Source: Candidatus Peregrinibacteria bacterium (GTDB lineage: Bacteria > Patescibacteriota > Gracilibacteria > UBA1369). Taken from it: 64,000 nt of DNA. Location: contig PLYH01000002.1 of NCBI GenBank assembly GCA_003153355.1, positions 66,682 through 130,681 on the forward strand, given 5' to 3'. The notes beneath the pieces are model-generated. The model saw only the letters and a list, made by a program, of their open reading frames with translations, was not told the origin of the DNA and made no database searches. The position numbers were made by a program, and so were the translations under genes. Shown here in pieces: positions 57,339 to 64,000 of this stretch; within the stretch, counting starts at the first letter, position 1; each line of letters begins with the position of its first letter.

Positions 57339-57725
57339 ATGTTTGGCTTTGGAAAGAAGAAAAAAAAGGATCTCCCTGACAAAAAGAAGCACTCCAAACT
57401 CGACAAGCTCATCATGGGAGCGATCGTCGGCGGCGCGGTGGGTTCAGTGATCGGCATGAGCATCGCTCCTCAAAAAGGAAAAGAGACCCGTGAATTGATC
57501 GCCCAGAAAGGCAAAGAGCTCATTAAAAAAGGCCAGGACTCGCTGGATAAATTCTCCGACGCCAAAGAAAAAAAGCATGAAGAAGCCGCACAGGAAAGTC
57601 CGAAGCAAAAAAAGAAATTTTTCTCCCGCCTCAAAGACGGTCTTTTCGGCCGCAGCAAAAAGGTCAAAAAAGGCCTCATGAAGGAAGACAGCGACATGAG
57701 AAAAATTCCCAACGAAGTTGAGTAA
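57339..57725 (+). CDS. YtxH-like protein
   Basis: IMGAIVGGAVGSVIGMSIAPQKGKETRELIAQKGKEL. Confidence 0.65.
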   Translation: MFGFGKKKKKDLPDKKKHSKLDKLIMGAIVGGAVGSVIGMSIAPQKGKETRELIAQKGKELIKKGQDSLDKFSDAKEKKHEEAAQESPKQKKKFFSRLKDGLFGRSKKVKKGLMKEDSDMRKIPNEVE

Positions 57726-57840
57726 CAAGGCGAAATCCGCTACTCCACAACAATTCCCCGGTTCCATCAAACCCCTTAGCCATTTTCCTTGAATTCCTTG
57801 TGGAAGACGGGAAGATTTTTGTTTATAATCTAAATCCCGC

Positions 57841-59907
57841 ATGTCATTCACGGGTTTTATGAGTAAGCAAAAAAAGCCCCCCCAGAAAGATCCGCAACAA
57901 AAGCCTAAAAAGGCTGCTAAGCCCCCGATGCTTGAAGAAAAGCAAAGTTTTTTCGCGAAACTTCAGAATCGCGGGAAAAAAATCATGTCCGGGAAAACGG
58001 CAGCCAGACTTCTTCCGCCGGGCGCTCAGCAGGTAAAAAATGACCTGATCGGGTTTGGTAAAATCGCAGTTTTTGTCGTTCCGGGTATCATCGTTCTTTC
58101 AGGCGCTCTCGTGGGAACGGACATGCTTTTGCACGGACGCATCATGCCGGGGACCTCCATGGCAGGCCAGCAGGTCGGGTTTCTCTACAACGGAGAAGCT
58201 TTCGATATTCTTCAGCAAACCGTTGATAAGTATTTAAAAACTCCTTTGACCGTCACCGTGAACGGAACACAGACGCAGATAACTCCGGCAGATCTCGGTG
58301 TCCAATTTTCTCTGCAGCAGACTCTGCTTTCAATCCCGACGTACGATCTCCGCAAAAACTCGCTGCTCACGCTGGCGTTTGCGGCAATCAGCCAGCATCA
58401 GGCAGCGCCTTTTATGACACTGGATTCCGATCAGGCCCAAGATGCCGTGGAGCAAAAACTCGGTCTCCAGAAATTCCGCGCGCAGGACGCACGCATAGGT
58501 CTGGACGATCAGAAAAATCCGACCGTCATCGCTGAATCGGACGGCGAAGTCATCGATAAAGATGAGCTCGTCAGCCAGCTCAAACTTAGCATGAAAAATC
58601 TTCAGCCCGTGGAAATAAAATTGAATCTCATTGCCGAAAAACCCTCAATCACGGCTCAGGATTTGCAGTCCCAAAAGGACGTTGCGGTGAATACGCTCAA
58701 AACACCCATTACCCTGATGTACAATGATCAGAAATGGAAATTCGATCCGTCCAAACATCTCGACGCCGTGGCATTTGTGCAGAACCCGACCGTAACGATT
58801 AAAAATATTCATCTCATTTTGCCGGTAGTTTTAAACGGCGATCAGTCTTTCCAGTCGAACGATAATGTTACGCTCAACAGCACGCCGGTGATGACCCTCG
58901 ACGCGCAAAAAATAAAAGATTTTCTCCAGACCCAGATCATCGCCCAAATCGACCGGCCGACCTCCGACGTCAAGATTTACACCGACGCCAACAAAAAAAT
59001 CGTCATCGACGGCAAAGGAGAAAACGGCATAAAGGTTTCTCCCGACGGACTCCTGGCCAGCCTGGATTTTGCCATCGGCAACAACATTCCCCGCCTGCAG
59101 GTTCCGGCCGAAGAAACAAAAGCCAACGTCACGGTTTCTCCTGATCTCCAAAATTTAGGGATTAAGAACCTCGTTTCAACCGGCCGCACTGTTTTTGCGG
59201 GATCTCATCCGGGAAGAATCGTAAACATTAATGTGGGCATGAGCAGGTATAACGGTTTACTGATAAAGCCGGGCGAAGTTTTTTCTTTCGACGACCACCT
59301 TGGCCCCGTTGATGGTCAGCACGGCTATGTCGAAGAACTTGTCATTAAGGGAAACCAGGGCACCGTTCCGGATTTCGGAGGCGGACTTTGTCAGGTATCT
59401 TCGACCATCTATCAGGCGGCGCTTCTTGCAGGGTTCCCAATCCTCGAAAGAGCGAACCATTCCTATGCTGTTTCCTATTATGCAAAACCTTTGGGCTACG
59501 GACTGGATGCCACCATTTATCCCGGAGTTCACGATGTAAAATTTAAAAACGACTCTCCCGCCGCAATCCTTATTCAATCGTATACCGAAAACGGCCAGGC
59601 GTATTTTAAATTCTACGGCACGGACGATGGCCGTAAAGTTTGGTTAGAGGGGCCATATCAGGGTAACTACCGCGCAGCGGCAGCTCCGCAGACCGTGACC
59701 ACCAATACATTGGCTCCCGGCGTTAAAAAGCAGGTTGAAATCCCCCACACCGGCTTCGATGTCACCTGGTACCGGCACATCCTGCAAGACGGCAAAGAAA
59801 CCAAAGAAAAACTTTTCACCCGCTACGACAATACCGGCGCCGAAATTTTAGTGGGCGCAGGAACCCCAAGCGGAACAGCCGATACAGCTTCGGTTCCAAA
59901 GACTTAA
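57841..59907 (+). CDS. VanW family protein with peptidoglycan-binding-4-like repeats
   Basis: Single N-term TM; INVGMSRYNGLLIKPGEVFSFDDHLGPVDGQHGYVEELVIKGNQGTVPDFGGGLCQVSSTIYQAALLAG. Confidence 0.85.
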   Translation: MSFTGFMSKQKKPPQKDPQQKPKKAAKPPMLEEKQSFFAKLQNRGKKIMSGKTAARLLPPGAQQVKNDLIGFGKIAVFVVPGIIVLSGALVGTDMLLHGRIMPGTSMAGQQVGFLYNGEAFDILQQTVDKYLKTPLTVTVNGTQTQITPADLGVQFSLQQTLLSIPTYDLRKNSLLTLAFAAISQHQAAPFMTLDSDQAQDAVEQKLGLQKFRAQDARIGLDDQKNPTVIAESDGEVIDKDELVSQLKLSMKNLQPVEIKLNLIAEKPSITAQDLQSQKDVAVNTLKTPITLMYNDQKWKFDPSKHLDAVAFVQNPTVTIKNIHLILPVVLNGDQSFQSNDNVTLNSTPVMTLDAQKIKDFLQTQIIAQIDRPTSDVKIYTDANKKIVIDGKGENGIKVSPDGLLASLDFAIGNNIPRLQVPAEETKANVTVSPDLQNLGIKNLVSTGRTVFAGSHPGRIVNINVGMSRYNGLLIKPGEVFSFDDHLGPVDGQHGYVEELVIKGNQGTVPDFGGGLCQVSSTIYQAALLAGFPILERANHSYAVSYYAKPLGYGLDATIYPGVHDVKFKNDSPAAILIQSYTENGQAYFKFYGTDDGRKVWLEGPYQGNYRAAAAPQTVTTNTLAPGVKKQVEIPHTGFDVTWYRHILQDGKETKEKLFTRYDNTGAEILVGAGTPSGTADTASVPKT

Positions 59908-60704
59908 ACTGCGCTTCCTCCTGAAGGATTTTCTTTTGTTGCCCGTTGCATCATCTCTTTGGCCATTTCATTGTCCGGATATGCCGCCAGAATTTGTCCG
60001 AGTAACGAACGCGCGTCATCCATCATATTCAAATCCATGGTCATCTCTGCCAGCGTGAGCAGGTAGTCCAGATTTTGCGGGTCCATTTCAACAGCCTTGC
60101 GGAAATGCGCGAGAGCATCCTGAACTTCGCCCATCTCTTTGAGAACTTGCGCCAGACTGAAAAATCTTCCCGCGCGCGAAGCATCAAGTTCGATCGCTTT
60201 TTTGTAGTGGGTTTTCGCTCCTTCAAGTTTTTTCTGCTGATACATGGCCACGGCCAGATTGCTGAAATACACCGGATCGTGCTGCGCGCTCAAAATCAGT
60301 TTGTGATACATATTTTCCGCTTTGCTGAACTGGCCCTGATGCAGATACAAAAGCCCCAGTTTGTGGTAGGCGTCGACGTTGCTTGGATCCAGTGACAGCC
60401 CCTGAATGAGGAACTGTTCGCCTTGTTTTAAATCGCCTTTTGCCATCGCGGCATCGGCTTTTTTAATCATCATTTCAGCTTTTGCGACTTTCTTGGCGTC
60501 AACTGTTGAACGTTCGGGAATCATCTCTTCAACCGTCACTTCAAAGGCTTCGGGATGTTTGTGAATATGCAGCAAATCCAGCACGCTCCTCTTCCGTCCA
60601 AAAAAAGAAAACGAAGCCTGACCTTTTTCCGCCGTCATGTAGCGTCGGATAAAGATTGATCCCAGGATCAAAATTCCTATGATAATAATCAGTAATTGAA
60701 TCAT
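59904..60704 (-). CDS. TPR-repeat membrane protein
   Basis: N-term TM; consecutive TPRs NVDAYHKLGLLYLHQGQFSKAENMYHKLI, DPVYFSNLAVAMYQQKKLEGAKTHYKKAIEL. Confidence 0.8.
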   Translation of the reverse strand: MIQLLIIIIGILILGSIFIRRYMTAEKGQASFSFFGRKRSVLDLLHIHKHPEAFEVTVEEMIPERSTVDAKKVAKAEMMIKKADAAMAKGDLKQGEQFLIQGLSLDPSNVDAYHKLGLLYLHQGQFSKAENMYHKLILSAQHDPVYFSNLAVAMYQQKKLEGAKTHYKKAIELDASRAGRFFSLAQVLKEMGEVQDALAHFRKAVEMDPQNLDYLLTLAEMTMDLNMMDDARSLLGQILAAYPDNEMAKEMMQRATKENPSGGSAV

Positions 60705-61657
60705 GTCTGAAGCATTAAATGTTCAAAGAGAAGTCTGACGTTCACGTTGCGCTTTTGCAATCTTACGCTTTCCTGAGCCTGCAAAAGCACGCTGACCGTG
60801 CGCTGGAGCTTTTCCGAAGTCGCGGACTCCGCGCCGTTCAGTTCAGCTTCCTGGAGCATTGTATACCGTAATGCCAAAAGGAAAATATCAAAAAATTCGC
60901 TGAAAAGTTTTTCATCCTGGGTCACCTCCGCCACCAGAGCAAATTTTTCCACAATATCTCCGCGCTCCAGCACATTTCGCACCCGCTCGAAAAGCACCTG
61001 AACCTTTTCAAAATCCTCGGGATGTTCAACGAAAAAGATCGCGCGGCCGGCAAGTCCGAAAGAAAAATCAGTCACGGTTTTCAGTTTGTCTTCAGGTTCC
61101 AAAGGATGTTTCTCCTTCAAAAACTGCAGAATTTCCTCAGGTCCGTTGCTGTTGAATTTTACCAGCCTGATGCGTGAAAGCACCGTCTGCAAAACGTCCT
61201 CCAGGTGATTGGTCGTAAAAAGAAACACGACCTGCGACCCCGGCTCCTCCAAAGTTTTCAGCAACGCGTTTGCCGACTCCTGCGTCATGCGCTCAATATT
61301 TTCAATGAGCAGAATTTTGTATTTCGCCGGCGACGTCGTGGCCATTCTCGCCAGAGTGTTGCGCATGGTTTCGATCTTGATCGTTTCTCCGTTATCGGCA
61401 ATTTCCAGAGTGTCGGCATGATAACTTTTTTCAATGTTGATGCACACGCCGCACGTGCCGCATCCGGGAGCTTGCCCCGCGCCCGCTTCACACTGCAGAA
61501 TCTGCGCAAGCCTGCGCGCCAGCGTGTACTTGCCGATCTGCGACGGTCCCGCAAAAAGATAAGCATGCGGAAGATTTCCACCCGCTAAATCCTGTTCCAA
61601 AGCGCGGAGTTGTTTTTCGTGTCCTAAAATTTTCCAGTTGTAGTTTTGCTGACCCAT
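60701..61657 (-). CDS. holB: DNA polymerase III delta-prime subunit
   Basis: LPHAYLFAGPSQIGKYTLARRLAQIL, CGTCGVC, ILLIENIERMTQESANALLKTLEEPG. Confidence 0.85.
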   Translation of the reverse strand: MGQQNYNWKILGHEKQLRALEQDLAGGNLPHAYLFAGPSQIGKYTLARRLAQILQCEAGAGQAPGCGTCGVCINIEKSYHADTLEIADNGETIKIETMRNTLARMATTSPAKYKILLIENIERMTQESANALLKTLEEPGSQVVFLFTTNHLEDVLQTVLSRIRLVKFNSNGPEEILQFLKEKHPLEPEDKLKTVTDFSFGLAGRAIFFVEHPEDFEKVQVLFERVRNVLERGDIVEKFALVAEVTQDEKLFSEFFDIFLLALRYTMLQEAELNGAESATSEKLQRTVSVLLQAQESVRLQKRNVNVRLLFEHLMLQT

Positions 61658-61674
61658 CGCTTGGACGAAATAAT

Positions 61675-62949
61675 TTATTGAATAGCTTTCCAGTGTTTTT
61701 CCTGCCGGGCCAAAAGTTCTTCAGCCTTTGACGGGTCGGCCATCAAGGCCATCACCAGCCTTTCCAGGCGCACCCGGTTTTGCGAACCCTTCACCAGAAT
61801 AGTATCACCGGACTGCACAAATCCAGCCAAAAATTTAGCCGCATCGTCAGCTCCCTCATAATGATAAATATCCTGAACCGAAAAGCCCTCTTTCTGAGCT
61901 TCCTCACTGATAAAATGAGCCAAATCCCCCACGGTCACCAGCACATCCGCGCGCTTGCCCGCATAGCGCCCGAGCTCGCGGTGAAACTCTTCGGTCTTTT
62001 CGCCGAGCTCATTCATGTTTCCCAGCACCGCGATTTTTCTTGCGGGCGCAACTTCTCGCAAAAGATTCAACGCTTCTTTCATGGCTTCCGGCGAAGCATT
62101 ATAGGTACTGTCCAGAATCGTGCTGTTCTGAATCCCCGGAATCATCGTCATTCTTCCCGGCGGCGGCGTAAAATCTTTTAAACCGCCCATGCACTCCTGC
62201 AGCGTAAATCCCTGCGTCAATCCGACGGTAATCGCCGGCAGCAGCACATACGCCTGAAACCCCCCGATCAAAGCAAAATTTCCCTGAGCCACCTCATCCT
62301 TGTATTGAATCGTACAGCTGATCCCCTGCAATGTGCTCTCGGCTTCCAGTATGCGCACGTCGGCAATTTCAGAGCCGCCGTACAACAGTTTTTTACAGAG
62401 AAGAGTATCCCTTAACTGCATAATGTAAGGGTCGTCAGCATTTAAAACAGCGATGCCTTTTTCGGGCAAAGCTTCAACGAGTTTTTTCTTTTCCAGAAAA
62501 ATATCGTCCAAATCTTTAAACTGTCCTTCGCCAAGATGCACAGGCTTGATATTCGTCATCACAACAATCTGCGGTTTCACGAGCTTCAAAAGGTCAACCA
62601 TGTCTCCGGGCTTATCCACCCCCATTTCCAGCACCATCATTTGCAGGTGTTTGCCTCCCACAAAAGCTTTCCAGAATCCTTTGAAAAGAATGGATGCCCA
62701 GTCCAGCGCCGAAGAAAATCCCGAAGGCTGCTCCAGAATCGCCAGGGGCAAACCGAATTCGCTGTTAAAACTTTTTTCATTGCGGACCACGTTGTAACGG
62801 GTGCGCAAAAGAGTGTAAATCGCGTCCTTGGTGCTGGTTTTACCCACCGACCCGGTTACGCCGATCACGAAAGGCCTCAAACGTTTTAAACGGACCTTTG
62901 CAAGGAACCTTAAAAAGCGCAACACGAGTTTCCGAAAAAAAGTCTTCAT
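61675..62949 (-). CDS. murF: UDP-N-acetylmuramoyl-tripeptide--D-alanyl-D-alanine ligase
   Basis: VIGVTGSVGKTSTKDAIYTLL, NEKSFNSEFGLPL, ILDSTYNASPEAMKEAL, LVKGSQNRVRLERLV. Confidence 0.88.
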   Translation of the reverse strand: MKTFFRKLVLRFLRFLAKVRLKRLRPFVIGVTGSVGKTSTKDAIYTLLRTRYNVVRNEKSFNSEFGLPLAILEQPSGFSSALDWASILFKGFWKAFVGGKHLQMMVLEMGVDKPGDMVDLLKLVKPQIVVMTNIKPVHLGEGQFKDLDDIFLEKKKLVEALPEKGIAVLNADDPYIMQLRDTLLCKKLLYGGSEIADVRILEAESTLQGISCTIQYKDEVAQGNFALIGGFQAYVLLPAITVGLTQGFTLQECMGGLKDFTPPPGRMTMIPGIQNSTILDSTYNASPEAMKEALNLLREVAPARKIAVLGNMNELGEKTEEFHRELGRYAGKRADVLVTVGDLAHFISEEAQKEGFSVQDIYHYEGADDAAKFLAGFVQSGDTILVKGSQNRVRLERLVMALMADPSKAEELLARQEKHWKAIQ

Positions 62950-63033
62950 AAGCCTTGAAAACAGGCTTCAAACATAGCAAAATACTCTGGCAAAATCAAT
63001 CAGCTTCAAATCATCCTTTAACGCTTAAAACCT

Positions 63034-63795
63034 ATGAAAAAAGCCTTTGCCTTACTTCTTCTTCCAGCAATGGCAATGCTGACCGCCTGCACACCGGCAA
63101 CCACGCCGGACCAGTCAGCTCAGTCGAGCCAGACGACGGCATCAATATCAATCCAGTCAAACCAGACCATGCAATCAAGCGACACCAATTCTTTAAGCCA
63201 AGCAACAACAATGGCAACCCCTCCTCCAGCCAATAATCCCGGCCAAGATCCTCAGCTCCTTCCGCCTCAACCTGCGGACACAGTGGCAATCATGGAAACA
63301 GATTTTGGAACTATCAAATTCCGCCTCTTTACGCAGGACGTTCCGACCCTTACAACGAATTTTATCCAGCTGGCACAGCAGAATAAATATAACGGCACTC
63401 CTTTCCACCGCGTGGTCAAAGATTTCATGATCCAGGGCGGAGATTTCGAGAACCGTGACGGCACCGGCGGTTACAGCTATAAAGGCCCCGGCACTTTCCT
63501 GGCGAACGAAATCAACCCGGCCTATCATCATTTATACGGAACGGTTTCCATGGCTAAAACCAGTGATCCGGTTTCCATCGGCAGTCAGTTTTTCATCGTG
63601 ACCAACAAGGACGGCGTACCTTCGCTTGATGGAGGCTACTCCCCGATCGGCCAGGTATATTCAGGTATGGACGTCGCTGAAAAAATCCAGAACCTCCAGA
63701 CTCCGGGGACAGAACAGCCGAGCCAATTGATCAGTCTTAAAAAAGTCATCATCACCACTTACGCCGATGATCAAGCTGGCAAGGTTAAAGGTTAG
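63034..63795 (+). CDS. Peptidyl-prolyl cis-trans isomerase, cyclophilin type (lipoprotein)
   Basis: Lipobox MLTACTP; TPFHRVVKDFMIQGGDFENRDGTGGYSYKGPG, GSQFFIVTNKDGVPSLDGGYSPIGQV. Confidence 0.9.
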   Translation: MKKAFALLLLPAMAMLTACTPATTPDQSAQSSQTTASISIQSNQTMQSSDTNSLSQATTMATPPPANNPGQDPQLLPPQPADTVAIMETDFGTIKFRLFTQDVPTLTTNFIQLAQQNKYNGTPFHRVVKDFMIQGGDFENRDGTGGYSYKGPGTFLANEINPAYHHLYGTVSMAKTSDPVSIGSQFFIVTNKDGVPSLDGGYSPIGQVYSGMDVAEKIQNLQTPGTEQPSQLISLKKVIITTYADDQAGKVKG

Positions 63796-64000
63796 TGGAC
63801 GGGTCCAGGGTATGTTTTACCGTGGCGAAGCTCAGATCCAAGCTCTCAAACTAGGCCTCAAAGGATACGCTCAAAACAACCGTGACGGTTCAGTCACGGT
63901 TGTTGCAGTTGGGGAAGAGTACGCTTTGCAGCAAATGATTGGATGGTGCTGGAAAGGTCCCGATGCAGCGCAGGCCGAGAATGTTGAAGTCACCTACGAA
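63767..64000 (+). CDS. Acylphosphatase (partial, runs off window)
   Basis: ATG 63767 overlapping the preceding gene: MIKLARLKVSGRVQGMFYRGEAQIQALKLGLKGYAQNNRDGSVTVVAVGEE; VSGRVQGxFYR motif. Confidence 0.85.
   Translation, partial: MIKLARLKVSGRVQGMFYRGEAQIQALKLGLKGYAQNNRDGSVTVVAVGEEYALQQMIGWCWKGPDAAQAENVEVTYE

Noticed and set aside
1-64000. UGA recoded to Gly, as in Gracilibacteria/SR1
   Set aside because: Many long conserved ORFs terminate properly at TGA (e.g. 28938..29933, 34238..35665) and none needs in-frame TGA readthrough.

Overview
The window reads as a compact bacterial chromosome segment with standard-code, tightly packed genes. It resembles a candidate-phyla-radiation (Peregrinibacteria/Gracilibacteria-like) genome, but that lineage is an inference. 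No CRISPR array, transposase or phage gene was seen. Left part (about 1-37 kb): a cell-surface and glycan region. It contains two DUF2723 (GT117, protein O-mannosyltransferase-like) genes flanking a Pro/Thr/Ser-rich SLH/TSP3-repeat surface protein. Next comes a 19 kb locus (9683-28891) of DUF916-like membrane proteins and secreted WxL-like proteins; three of the DUF916-like proteins carry a LysM after the TM helix. The WxL-like tails are attached to an NHL propeller, a second repeat-rich domain and a fibrinogen-like domain. A polyprenol-P-mannose-synthase-like gene sits inside the locus, followed by a GT/flippase/O-antigen-ligase cluster. Right part (37-64 kb): mostly housekeeping genes. These include ECF sigma, an ArfB/RF-like protein, ABC-F, tmRNA, EF-P, an EpmA-like LysRS paralog, Mfd, DnaN, RssA-like patatin, IscS/NifS, RNase Y, TrxB, VanW, HolB, MurF, cyclophilin and acylphosphatase. 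Most interesting observations: (1) the multi-paralog WxL/DUF916 locus, including a DUF916+WxL fusion and LysM domains predicted to be cytoplasmic; (2) a small palindromic element inserted in frame near the start codons of two unrelated genes; (3) an EpmA-like enzyme with an added OB-type domain next to EF-P; (4) a tmRNA promoter embedded in the efp terminator hairpin, and a long predicted tmRNA tag. All family calls are by eye; no database search was run.
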